DNA of 64,000 nucleotides from Urechis unicinctus (lineage: Eukaryota > Annelida > Polychaeta > Xenopneusta > Urechidae): contig CM067343.1 of assembly GCA_034190875.2 (NCBI GenBank), positions 34,087,559-34,151,558 of the forward strand. Direction: 5' to 3'. The first letter of the stretch is position 1; every line of letters begins with the position of its first letter. Positions 24,561-41,017 of the stretch are shown here, piece by piece. The notes beneath the pieces were generated by a model. It had not been told where the DNA came from, did no database searches, and saw only the letters and a list, made by a program, of their open reading frames with translations. The position numbers and the translations under genes are program-made.

Positions 24561-27468
24561 AAGTGGTAAATGTGATGTTTAAGTACCAGCCTCGCTGAGC
24601 CCCGGTGGTCTGGCAATTGCTTGACACTACTTTGGTGCCTTCTTACCTGTCTGCATCGCTGATGTTCCTTATATTTACCTCAGTCGATGCATCATTGTAA
24701 GACGTAATAACAGTCACCTAATATGTTGAGTGCGCTTCATGTAAATGAGATTTCGCCAATACATTTTCTCAAAATGGCTGTAAAGACGACAATAAACAGA
24801 GATAAATGTCAGGAAACAGAAATAAATGAAAAAGTTATGGGGTTGTTTTGGTAAGATTGGTCGGTTCCTGGTCAATACAAAAGCATGATCCCTACATAAC
24901 AGAACAAGTCACAAAATGCCACATGACATTTGCGTTTACATTTGAGATTGAATTCTGGTATAGAATAATAATGCTATCTTGTATAACGAAAAAGCTAATA
25001 TACGTATTGTCATATTTTTCCACCAACCCCTATGAACATGGGAATTTATCTGCCTACTCGAAATCATATTCAATCGCCGAGCAAGGTAGGAACGAGTTAT
25101 CCAATTGTAAGACAGAACACAAACACTTGTGACGCGTATTAATTTCAACATTTCTACTGTGCATTTTAGTGTGGCAAGGAAATTGATGATGACAATGAGC
25201 ATTTTTCCTATTTATGATAAGGAAAAGCACCGTAATTCACATCCTACGGGTAATTGTCTTCCTACGTTACACAGCTAATGCCATAAGAGTCAATATTGCT
25301 GTCTTTTATATAGTCGATGTCTGTTATATGCTGGCATAATCATCTTGCTCCAGCTGATATAATCCCTGTTGTATGGTATACATATCATTATTTTACATTT
25401 TTGCACAGAGAATTGATCATTCATTTTCTTTTACTTCTAAAACAGATTGAAAAAACTAACATCTTATTGGCAAATGTGTCTGCCCAGTGACAAGACTGTC
25501 GCATTGCCATATCAGCTGGCCACCTCTCATAAGTCGCACATCCAACTTGCCGAATTAATACTCTCATTACTATAAGATCATATAACACACTCACCACACC
25601 ATCAGGTACCTTTACAATTATATTATTCACTCGCCGCCTCAGGTCACCTCTTCTCAACACACCTTTGTCGGTCATGTAAGTACATCATACTTTCAGTCTT
25701 TATCGATCACAGTTCTAGCAAAATTTCTCCCTATCTTGTGTAGAGAGCTAGTGACAAACCATTCTCATTCAGAGAGCTATGGACACATTTACGCCCTTTA
25801 CTAGCCATTCTCAAACCCTGCATGCTAGTAACTAATCTCTTTCGGAGAAATAGGGACAAACCATTCTCATTCAGAGGGCTAGAGACACATTCTATCCTCC
25901 ATGCTTAAATCATCCACTAATGTGTTCCAAACCTCAATGCAGCCAGCAATCTTACTATTGTCTAAACCAAGAGCTAAGTTTCGTTAATTTGGGTATTTTC
26001 TACCAGTGTATATACTACCATTAATTCCATGCAATATGCCAGGTACCCCATCAAACGAAAAGAACTCAATCGACGAGAAGATATGGGCTCGAAATATTTT
26101 GAATGTGTATCAACGATCCTAGTCCTGCAGAGTAGCATCATAAATAAGAAAGTCGTGTAGAGCATACACCTGTGTATTCATCCATGCTAGACTTAAAAAC
26201 CCAATCTTCTCATTGAAGCTGTAGATCCACTTCTCACTGCTTACTGCTTACAGAGAACATGCAAACACAAATAAGCGCCCTTACCGTTTGACAAATCAAT
26301 AAACTTATTTCTCGCAGACATTCTGCGCATCACGCAGTACCATCAGCAAACTATCACACTTTTTATTGATGCTGTATATTTGCTTTTTGCTACTAGAATT
26401 GACTGACTGAAACTGTATTGTATTGACAAAACGTTATCCTCAAAGAAAAGATCACATCACAATTAATCTTGCTTATTATCAATTCTGATATTTTAATGAC
26501 AATACTGATTAAAAGGTAAAGGTTTTCAGCCTATTCAATTGTGATCAAGTAACATTATTAATACCAACGACTGACTGTCACACCATGCTATGAGGAATAA
26601 TACAATCGAAAAACAACGAAATAGTAATAATGATACACACGGCTTTTCAAGTCCCATTCGCCAGTATTAAGATAGCATAAGGAATCGACGTTTCACATCG
26701 GTATTAAACGAACTTCCTCTTCTAAGGAACACAATGTGCACCCCTTATATGTAGTGCAGCAAAAACTTCAGTTCTGTAACACTATTTATTACATGCAAAG
26801 GTAGTCACGAGGAAACAGCGGCAATAGAAGTATGATTTATGAATCATTTTTCGCCGATGTTACGTCCATCACGGGGTCAGAGTAAAACATAGAGAGGCTG
26901 GCTATTGTCTTAGTAGGCTGCATCATATATCAATATGGCAAAGTGGTCATCATAGAGCTGTGATAAGTGGGGTCGAGTTATTAGATCAACAAGTTTTATA
27001 TATTTTTGCTTTATTCTCAATCAACGACGACGGTCTAATGGCGATTGAGCATTCTTGTCGATATGCGAGGTTTTTGCATGCAATTTTTAAATATTAAGGG
27101 CGGAACAAAAGCTATCATACACACTATGAACACCATTTAATCGCTTACATAATTAAGGTAGTGCACTGTCGAGTGCACTGCGAACCAACAGAAAAGTTTA
27201 ACATGTGACTTTTCAGAAGGAACACACACATACCCAGCCAATGACAAATCTAACAAGCATGCATATTGCAATAACCATTAGCATCACACGTTTTGGTTGG
27301 CCTATGCGCCATATACTAACTGTAGTGTGAATTATACAGCAAGTACATAAAACACACTAACAACATGCTAACAACATCCCGTGTGCTAGTATAAAGCCAA
27401 CTGCAAAGAACGTAAGAATGAACGATTGACCAACGGCCAATGTTGCATACTGTTGATTTATGTGTTAT
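24561..27468 (+). repeat. Old diverged duplication, copy 1 (partner 31819-33933)
   Basis: Starts at AAGTGGTAAATGTGATGTTT and continues with collinear matches such as GTACCAGCCTCGCTGAGCCC, GCTAGTGACAAACCATT, TGACAATACTGAT and GATTTATGTGTTA at the end. This copy is about 0.8 kb longer, mostly through extra sequence around 26765-27110. No frame is conserved between the copies and no transposase or long terminal repeats are seen, so it looks like a segmental duplication or a non-autonomous repeat. Otherwise gene-free. Confidence 0.8.
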
Positions 27469-28671
27469 GTGCTGCTAATGTAGCAATGATGGAACATGTG
27501 ACCCTAGTGTGCAGCATATTCTATACTTGAATCGAGACAACGTAAGCCGATGGGGTGCGCGCATAGGACCTGGGTCAAACCTTTAACTTATAGTTGTCCG
27601 CATTTCTTATAAATAAACCTGGTAATTGATGTTATTTGTGCACGCACAAGCGCGCTAACATTACCAAACGGACACACAACGAAACACACCCCTACTTTCT
27701 CTCTCTCATTTCTTTTCACCCTCTCTCCCAGACTATCGCTTTCTCTGTACATCTCTCTCCCCCTCCTCATTCTATTATACTCAAGACATATTTCACCCAC
27801 CCTCCACTTTTCTCTCTCTCTCTTAATCTTCCTCTCTCTTTTGGGATCTTTTTTTCTTTCTCTCTATCCCACTTTTGATCTCTCAGGCATATGTGGATCA
27901 GAGCAACGACTGTGATAAAAAATGCAATTGACGAATTGCAATTCTTTACAGCCTCATGAAGGTGCTGCATAAGCTCTGTCTATTGAACGTCAATTTAAGT
28001 AAACATGCGACAAAAGGAGCGCCACTGAAAGATATTACTGTTATGATATTCACTCGGGGTGTATTTAAATCTGTAATCTCAATCACTGTTTCGTTCCGTT
28101 AATCGGTAGCATGTGGCCCAACTAACAAGCACTTTACCAAGCTTTGTCTAATGATTACCATCATCCCCATGTGGACATCATAACACACTACATGTTCTGC
28201 GCTACAAAATACTTTTTCCTACACGTTCAATGCTCAGGGCATCCTATTTCTAGTCTGACTGTCAGGATTTATTAGACATGTGGTATATTTTGGAGATGAT
28301 AAAAAATGATGTAACCAGATTGTAACCAGATTGTCATATTAATATATCAACAAAGACGACGATAATGCATATAAATTTATACTCTAGTTCAATTTAAATA
28401 TATATCATCTGGAACTCATGCTAGAATTGGAAGACAGATACTCAATTATAGAGGAAGTATTCTGTTACGAACATACATATATGTGCATTTGCATTGACAC
28501 TAGTTCAACGGATTCATTAACCACTAGAACACCTAACTCACTTACCATTAACCTTTTATTCTATGTCAGCTCAGATAGCTAAAGAGATTGAATACAAAGC
28601 CTTTTTTAGATTCTCCATGTAAGATGTACAACAATCATGTAGTTTATATATATAGTACGATAAATATATGC

Positions 28672-28759
<88 letters not shown>

Positions 28760-29297
28760 ATATATATATAAATATATATATTAATCGATATATAAACGTA
28801 CCTATTCAAAAGACATAGTTGCACATGGAGTAAAGCTTCGTCGTATCGCGTGCCATTAACCTGTCCCAATGTACATTGTCAATGACTCTCATATGCGTAT
28901 CATATCTGTTCATTTTACTGTGCAACGAGTTTTAGAGCACATTCGTAATCAATACATGTTAACATAAAAGAAGGGGGAATCACACAGGGGAATTCATTGT
29001 TATTCACATTCTACGACTGCTATAATTTCCCCCCTGTCTTCTAACAATAGCTGTATGCTGAATGGTGTTGGAATCATTTTCTACGACCTCATCCTGCTCT
29101 AATCTGGTTGGTGATTATCAACATTAGTGTTGTTACTGCGACAGTCTATGTTCATTACTGTTGCTCAGGTAAATCAGAGCATTTCTCTACCAATGGAACG
29201 GTACACACACTACACATGAACCATATCAAACATAGTACTTGAATTATTCGAAAGAGAATGTCGCTTCATAAAGCGCTACTCAAATTCAACAAAACTT
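27469..29297. other. Gene-free stretch with CT-rich and TA tracts
   Basis: A CT-rich tract spans about 27685-27890 and a TA tract about 28672-28785. Otherwise AT-rich sequence without recognisable exons. Confidence 0.7.
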
Positions 29298-29515
29298 TTA
29301 AAAGGGTTCCCGTGGTCTAGTGGTAAGTTCAATTGTATCGTGCTGGACCTTCGACCCAGCGTCGAAGGTTTCGTGGCCATAGCAAGAACTTTGTGCCAAG
29401 TGGCACCCAAGGAGATTAGCAGAGACGTCAGAGGCGTCATCTTCATCCATCACCATCCTCATCCGTCTCCATATCACCACGTTGTTGCAAATGACGTAAA
29501 CCTAACAATAATATT
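29298..29515 (+). other. tRNA-like A box with a nearby hairpin; possible SINE remnant
   Basis: GTTCCCGTGGTCTAGTGGTA (29308-29327) resembles the first 20 bases of a tRNA including an A box. No good B box follows. An 8-bp perfect stem (CCTTCGAC/GTCGAAGG, 29348-29368) lies just downstream. The head resembles the TTCCCGTGG stretch in the SINE-like elements at 3355 and 12079. It cannot fold as a complete tRNA. Confidence 0.3.
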
Positions 29516-29519
29516 TATA

Positions 29520-29817
29520 AAGATAGTATATATATATGTATATATATATATATATATAATATATATATATATAGATAGATAGATTTTATATATATATATA
29601 TAGAGATATATATATATGTATATATATATAATCAATATATATAAATACATATATGAAATATACGTATATATGTATTCTTATATATAAATATATATATACA
29701 TCTATATGCATCTATATATATTATCTATATGCATTCTTATATATACGTTTAGGTAAAGGTAGCTAGATATATATAGATAAATGAACATATATCGTTTTAT
29801 AAAAGATATATCTATAG

Positions 29818-29854
<37 letters not shown>

Positions 29855-29959
29855 TATACATATATATATATATATATTATATATATATATAATATATAGA
29901 TAATATATAGATATATATATATGATTTATATATAAATATAAATATATATTTATATAGAT

Positions 29960-29994
<35 letters not shown>

Positions 29995-30175
29995 CTGATA
30001 TATATATATATATATTTATATATATATTTATCTATTACATATATATATATATAATATATATATGTATATATATATTTATATACATATATCATATACATAT
30101 TATATATATACATACATACATACATATGTATTACATACATATGCATATATGCATATATATGTACAATATACATCC
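29520..30175. repeat. Degenerate TATA/ATAC low-complexity block
   Basis: About 650 bases of TA-rich sequence with interspersed TACA, TGCATA and GATA units. It has none of the strict period of the other arrays. Confidence 0.9.
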
Positions 30176-31818
30176 ATATACCAATATGCTAACGTGTGTA
30201 TTCACGGTGATCAATCTCGTTAAATACGGGTTATAATACTACCTGTCGTCTGAAGTAGTTGTGTGGTGCAAGAATACGGTGCTATTTTTAAAACGGATGT
30301 TCATGATCGATATCGTCGATGTAAACGAAAGCATAATACATTGATAATTACAGCTAATTGTTGTTATTGTAATTAAATAACTTAGTAGTCAAGATTGTTT
30401 ATCTTCTCGTTCTGGTGTCTAATATGTGCCTAATTGAGTGGATTTAAACAAAACTACCATTTGGGATTGACCAGGCAAACCGATAACGGTAAAGCTCACA
30501 GTAACATATCTGAATCACCGTAGGATACCAGTACCAGTTTATTCCAACCTGCTATTGTTAATTTATGGCGCTTCTGTCCGTCGAACCTGCTGCCTGTTGA
30601 CCTGAGTTGTTAATCTCTGCCTATTGGTCCAACGCTTCTTGAAGCTATAATAGCGATGGCTCTGCTTGATATTGAAATCTCAATGACGATGTCTTCCGCC
30701 TCTTGATGATTTATTTCTAATAGCGCTTTTCATGATTAGACATCGATCATGTTGGCTTGCAGTTCAACTGTCAAATGTCAAGCGATGACACAGCGTATTA
30801 CCATTGTTGGACATAATGTTTGATTGATCATTACGGAAACACTATTGAACTACTGGATTGAGTTTAATTGGGAATCATCTAACAAATTATCCCCGTTCAT
30901 GCAAACACGTTGGAATGTGAGCACATGTGCCACAAGAATATGCCACAACAGATGACAAAATAACAGCAATGCTGTTTGAAACACGACCGTCGCTAGAATG
31001 TATTTAGAGTTTTTGTAAGTGATTTGACTGCGGATGTCTGTCATTTAAGAAACGAAACTGCCAAGCATGTTGTTTTATACATGTTGCAAATCTAGTACAT
31101 TTGTCTAGAGATACAAGTTCGAGCTAGAAGAACCACTTTGGCAGAAGACAGGTAAAGCTGTCTATGCAATAATGGCAACATCGGGGCAGATCAAAGCTAT
31201 TGCACGCTCAGTGGGCTGTACTTAGGCGATATTACAGCGGAAGACGAACATATTTTATGTACGGGTTGATGGCACTTGTGTCTAATATAAGAAGTCTAGG
31301 AAAACATAAGCGACGTTGTGGAGACGCTGTTCGGAGTCATCACACGATTATAATGCCAGGCAACCAACATACTTTCCGTTACTGACTGGGTGTCGTTATT
31401 CGATGGTGACGCTCTTTTTGTAACTGTTCGGACTGTGTTGATAAAGTACCCAAATAATGTTTCAGTTTCTTATGAAATACCAAATTTCAAAATCTGTTCA
31501 AAACCAACATCTTAATACCCAGCCAGAAGAAGTTGAATATAATAATCCAAAGATTTGTTAATAGTTGTCGGCAATATGCCCAATCTCTTACGTAGGGTAT
31601 GTCATTAGTATGGCGCACAGGTTGTACTAATCTTAACATTATATTTGTCGCAATTTCAAACGCCTATTTAGCAATTATATCACTTGACTATACGCGTACT
31701 CTAACGTTGCGATGATATAAAAGAGAAATCATGTGTACAGATTTATCCTTATGGTGATGTATTTGCTATCAGGTCAGTGCAATATGAGAGCTGTATTATT
31801 TGGCAACCATCAATAGTT
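30176..31818. other. Gene-free single-copy stretch
   Basis: No exon, RNA gene or mobile element recognised. Frames of 60-65 codons at 30850-31044 and 31200-31385 look like chance. Confidence 0.6.
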
Positions 31819-33933
31819 AAGTGGTAAATGTGATGTTTAAGTACCAGCCTCGCTGAGCCCCAGTGGCCTTGCAGTTGCCTAACTCCACTTTAGTGCTTAC
31901 ATGGTATCTTGATGACTCTGTTTGTCTTCCACCGTGATGTTTCTTATATTTACTTCATTGTTCAAGACGTAATAACAGTTACCAACAATGTTGAGAGCGC
32001 TGCATTTATATGAGATTTCGTCAAAACATTTTCTCCGAATGGCTGTTAAGTTGACAATACACACAGATAAATGTCTGCAATCGGACTTTAACGATAAGTA
32101 TATGAGAAAGTTATGGTGTAGTACCGGTACGATTGGCCGGTTCGTGGTCAATAAGCACAATCCCTACATTAATAGGATTACCGAAAAAGCTACAAGATGC
32201 CACCTGACTTATGGCAAAGGTATAAGGGACCTGCTGAATTAAGTCATGCATATGACATCATTTAGTATTGCGGTTGCATAGTGGTTAAATAACACATTGC
32301 GTTTGTCCTCTCATGTTCATTTCAGATCGAATTATGGTGTCAAATAATAGTGCTATTTTAAATACCGAAGCACCCTCAACATTTGTTATCATATTTTCTT
32401 ACTCACCCTTACCTTAAAACACCATTGGCCAACATTTGATTTTATCAACATTTGTTATCATATTTTCTTACTCACCCTTATGTTTTACTCTTAAACCATA
32501 TTCCAAAAAATGTCATCTTATATTCAATGTAACTGCCCAGTGACTTAACTATCGCGCCGCCATACCAATTGGCCACTTTCATAAGTCACAAATCCAAGTT
32601 GCCTCATTAATACCACCATTATTATAAGATCACATATCTCACACTCATCACACCATCAGGCACCCTTGCCATTATATCATTCACTCGCCGCTTCAGGTCA
32701 TCTCTGCTCAACACACCTTTCTCGGTCATGTAAGTACATCATACTGTCAGTCTTTATTATCACAATTCTATGAAATTTCTCCCTCTCTGGTGTAGAGCGC
32801 TAGTGACAAACCATTATCATTCAAAGAGCTGTGGACACATCTTACACTTCCTCCCTTAACGGGCGAGCGTCAATCCCTTCATGCTAGTGAGAAATCAATA
32901 TTATTCAGAGCGATAAGGACAAACCTTGAGATAGGGACACTTTCGCCCTTACAAAGCGTGGCTAAAACCATCTCATACACCAACGTGCTCAAATCGTCTA
33001 TACAGCCAGCATACCTAACATCTTCCATGCCAATAGCTAAAATACGTTAATTTGGTAATTGCGTATACACTTAGACCCCTGCAGTCTGCCCGTACCATCA
33101 AACGCAAAGAACAATACACTCATTTGGCGAGAAGATTTGGGCTTGAAATATTTTTAATCTGTATCAAACGATCGTAGTCCGGGACAGTAGCATTATCATC
33201 TGCAAACTATATCAATATTTATTGATACTCTATATTTATACTTTGCAACTTGAATTGAGTGACTAGCTGAAACTGTAGTTAATTGACTAAACGTAATCCT
33301 CAAAGAAAAGATCATAGCACATTTAATTTTACTTATTATTAAATCTGATATTTTTCATGACAATACTGATGACAAAGCATTGGTTTTCGTCCAATTTAAT
33401 TGCGATCAAATTACATCATTTATATTATGATTGACTGTCACGTCATGCTATTAGGGATAATACAATTAAAGACCAACGAAATAGCAATAACGATACACTA
33501 GGCTATTCAAGTCACATTCACTGGTACAATGGCATCATGTTTCACATCGGTTACAAGCAAACTTCCATGTAACAGAACATAAGCCCATTATGTGTAGAAG
33601 GCAAAAGCTCATTCAGTCATTTTCATCACCATTAAATTGCTAACATTATTAAGGCAGTGGTCGAGTGAGTGCACCGCAAACGAGTAGAAATGTTTTATAT
33701 GTGATTCTTTAATGAGGCACACGCGTTCCCAGCCGAGGTCAATTCTGTCAAGTATGCATATTGTAATAGCCATTAAAATCAATTGCTAAAGTTTGCCTAG
33801 GCTCCAAGTACTCACTGCAGGGTGGATTATTTAGCAAGTTCATCCCGCGTGCCAGTGCAAAGCCAACTGCGACGGGTGTATGAAGGAATGATTGATCAGC
33901 GGTCAACGTTGCATATTGTAGATTTATGTGTTA
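31819..33933 (+). repeat. Old diverged duplication, copy 2 (partner 24561-27468)
   Basis: Collinear with 24561-27468 but clearly diverged and shorter. It contains a direct repeat of 36 bases starting TCAACATTTGTTATCATATT at 32376-32411 and 32445-32480, which the other copy lacks. No gene is seen. Confidence 0.8.
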
Positions 33934-35317
33934 CCGTAACACTGAATCATGCTCTATAATGTGTCATAAAGCAAGGAATAAAATATGTTATATATATCTC
34001 TAAGTATATCTGGATAATCGTATACAGTTAAGCATTCAATAATGTGAAAATAACTCCAGCTTTGTGAGGTTCGTGATATTACAAATTATGTTAAATAATT
34101 TGTTATTACCAGGACATATGCCCATTATGTTAATGGCTCATAACTCTGTCCTATGTAAAATTTTAGATCGGCTAAGTCTCCTCATTAAGCGTACATGGTA
34201 GCTGCCATAAGTGCTCACATAACACTATTTATGTAAGAATAAGATATCCTTTGCAATGTAAACATTGTTGTTATGTGGAGCTAAGCGACGATTACGGGTA
34301 ATCAGGAGATTGCCTGGTTACGCTTCAAGTGCATGCCCAAATCTGAATGAAGTGGACCGTGCTCCCATGACAATTTAGGACCCCAGTTATAGATCCGTCG
34401 CTGCCGAACAAAAATAATCAGACCGTACTGCCATATACATAGAATGCTCTAGAGAGGGAAGCAGATAATGGGTGCAACTGTGTGCCTTATGCATTGACCC
34501 CCTATTTAATCCATCATTTACGCCCTACTAAAGACTTTATGCGCAACGTGTTATCATCTCCAACTCACTATATGCCATGGAAACAGAATCTGCATTTAAA
34601 GCAATTAACATATTCATATAAATCAATTCAATTCATGAAACAATAAAAGTTTTGGCTTCCGTTTTACTTCTTTATTTATTCTTATCATTATGCTTTGTTC
34701 CCACGTTTGTAGTCACCATATAGCACACAAGTGTTGGTGTGCCATTAAACCGTATACTTAACTCATCTCACAGGGACTAGTCAGCTCTTTGTCAACACCT
34801 GCCGGTACGAGGCTCTGATTTCTCTGCTTATAAAGATCGACAAACAAACTGTAATGATGATAGGATTTCTATATCTTGTTGCGGAAAGCCACGTGTTTAT
34901 GAAAGGCGCCAAGATATGAAGAATCATCCTCTCGCGTTAAAATAAATACACAATTACAATCAAAATAAAATTCAATCGGACCATTCTGCCATATGTCTCC
35001 GAATGGTGGAACTGTGTACCATATCCGACTGCCCCCTATTTTGATAATTCGTTCACGATGTCCTCAAGGCTCTATCAAGACAGAAAGGGTGTTTCCCTTG
35101 AAATTTCCGGCGTAAGTTACATAATTAGCTTCTTCTTGCCCATCCGAAAACGCATAATGCGACTGAACAACGCCAGCAGAACTCTTCATGGATCCCGACC
35201 GGCATTACCAATCCTACATTCGCGTTTAAAGGATATTCCAGTGCTTTTTTATTATCTCAAGCATTCGTTGTGAATATTAAACATCAAATATATCGCGAAA
35301 AGCTAAAACGATATTTT
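33934..35317. other. Gene-free stretch with a weak internal duplication
   Basis: About 34410-34520 and 34965-35045 share diverged words in order (GACC then CTGCCATAT, CAACTGTGTGCC/GAACTGTGTACC, GCCCCCTATTTT/ACCCCCTATTT). Otherwise nothing is recognised. Confidence 0.5.
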
Positions 35318-35644
35318 ATGTTATCATCCTCATCCGCTTCATCGCAACCATCATCATCTGCAACATCACAAACATCCTCATCAGCTACATCACAACCATC
35401 TTCATCAGCTACATCACAACCATCTTCATCCGCTACATCACAACCATCCTTATTTGTCACATCACAACCATTTTCATCCGCTTCATCACAACCATCTTCG
35501 TCTGCAGCATCACAACCACCCTCATCCATGACATCTCAACCATCCTCATCCTCTACATCACAACCATCTTCATCCGCTACATCTCAACCATCCTTATCCG
35601 TGACATCACAACCATCCTCATTCCCGACATCTAACCATTGCTGA
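35318..35644 (+). CDS. Ser/Thr/Gln-rich octapeptide-repeat ORF, hypothetical
   Basis: From the ATG at 35318 to the TGA at 35642 the frame spans about 12 tandem copies of a 24-base unit encoding an octapeptide of the SSATSQPS type. There are no frameshifts or stops, and much of the variation between units is in third positions (TCA/TCG, TCC/TCT/TCA, GCT/GCA), as expected if the protein is maintained. The product would be a disordered, potentially O-glycosylated linker such as a mucin-like segment. No signal peptide or membrane segment is visible, so it may be one exon of a larger gene. The minus strand is also open (Asp/Glu/Cys-rich repeat), because a 24-base period keeps every open frame open; that weakens the case. 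Confidence 0.35.
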   Translation: MLSSSSASSQPSSSATSQTSSSATSQPSSSATSQPSSSATSQPSLFVTSQPFSSASSQPSSSAASQPPSSMTSQPSSSSTSQPSSSATSQPSLSVTSQPSSFPTSNHC

Positions 35645-36199
35645 AGGTGACGCAGCTATATCTCTGTATAAGTATATATCTGGTTTGCCGTATTGATTGC
35701 ATTAAATGTACACTTATGTAATTAATATCCTGAACAAATTTCATTTGATGCGCCAGCTAATTGTGGCATAACACATGACACGAACACATCTCACATGACT
35801 TCATCTTACACACATGCCCATTCATCCCATAGATAACTATTACAATCGATAGCACTAGTGTGACCGTATCCTAAAGCCTGTGTCTATTGTCATAGATAAA
35901 TACACTCGCATCCATTGCTAGTGAGAGTTATTCATTGCTGTCCTTGCCCGAGCAATGTCTCTTGGGAACATATTCATTGGCTTAGCCTATCCTACTTAAG
36001 CAGATATTGGATAGATATGCCATGATAACAAATGAATGTAGCACCACTGGTGTGGATGTCATTTCATCTATTATGCCGATTGAATCAATTCATACATTTT
36101 TTCATACAAGTGATGAATTAGCAGGCGGCTGAGAACTCAAAATACAGTTGCTCTACATATCATGTCGCATGTTTCCTATTGGATACCATCGACTATATA
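35645..36199. other. Gene-free stretch
   Basis: AT-rich; nothing recognised. Confidence 0.6.
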
Positions 36200-39858
<3,659 letters not shown>

Positions 39859-40234
39859 AAGATTCTTTGACACTATATAGCGCGGCAAAAAGGCATTGCT
39901 TCACTCTGGTACTGTTACTGCAAATCAACGTCAGTAGTGTGACCAGTAGATGCAGCTTCAAGATAGAGGCTTTCTGTTGATGGATGACTTTACACAACAG
40001 CACCACACACAGCGCACTTCTATTACGCACCAGCTTCTACAAACTGCGTACCAGGCCACTGTCAAGATTCTTTGACAATATATAGCGTGGCAAAGAGGCA
40101 TTGCTTCACTCTAGTATTGTTACTGCAAATCGACGTCAGTAGTGTGACAAGTAGATGCAGCTGACTTTATACAACAGTGCCACACACTTCTTCTATTATG
40201 CACCAGCTTCTACAACTGCGTATCGGGCCACTGT
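39859..40234 (+). repeat. 205-bp tandem duplication, two diverged units
   Basis: AAGATTCTTTGACA begins at 39859 and 40064. The units match in order through TATATAGCG.GGCAAA, GGCATTGCTTCACTCT, CGTCAGTAGTGTGAC, GTAGATGCAGCT, CACCAGCTTCTAC and GGCCACTGT. The second unit is shorter (171 bases), mainly through loss after GTAGATGCAGCT. No frame is kept across both. Confidence 0.9.
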
Positions 40235-41017
40235 TAGCGCCTACAAAGCTGCTGCTGTTCAGTAAGATATTATCAATATCACAGAGTTCAAAAGGGAACG
40301 TCAGCAGATTTATCAGCAATTCGATATAATGAATGAGAGCATATTTAGTCATGCAACACATTAGAACCTGCTGTTAAACATATATCTGTTCTGAATGTTA
40401 GCTCTGTCATGACTGTGAAAAACCATTATGTGCATTCCAACTCATAGAGTTTATTCATGTTTAAAGCCTGTGCTGTGCTCTTAGTGGCGTTGGAAACAAA
40501 CCATTAAAAAGTTATTCTCAAACAGCCATATCTCGCTAGTAGGAATCACTGTAGCAGCTGCAAAATCTGAAGAGAGATACGGTCTGATACAGAGACATGC
40601 TAAAACAGCAAGCAGGCAATCACTGTAAAAGCTCATTACTTCATTCTATTGATAACAATCTCCGTACATCACTGTCAACAGTCAATGGCGGGGCTACGGG
40701 ATAACGCGAGTGTACTTAGATTACTTCTTACCGAGAAAATTAAACGAAATCGGGAAATTAAATGAAGTTCCGCGGATAAATCAGTTGATCAGAATCATCG
40801 CCAGCAGCAGTATCATCGTGTCAATGGCCCTTAAGTAGAACAACGATACCCATTCAACCAATGTTTATGTTTTAGGCATACCTGTATCAGACTTAGAATC
40901 ACAATAGCCAATTTACCCGAACGGTGTAGGCACTTCAGTAAAAATCGATTTAACCAGAGCGTTCTGTATTATATCAACGTCCAGGAAATAAATGAGGAGT
41001 ATCACATGTTTTTCATG
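40235..41017. other. Gene-free stretch
   Basis: Nothing recognised. Confidence 0.6.

Noticed and set aside
27636..27878. Ser/Leu-rich frame as a signal or secreted peptide
   Set aside because: Arises from a CT-rich low-complexity tract.
29298..29370. Functional tRNA gene
   Set aside because: A-box match only; no B box and no cloverleaf can be drawn.
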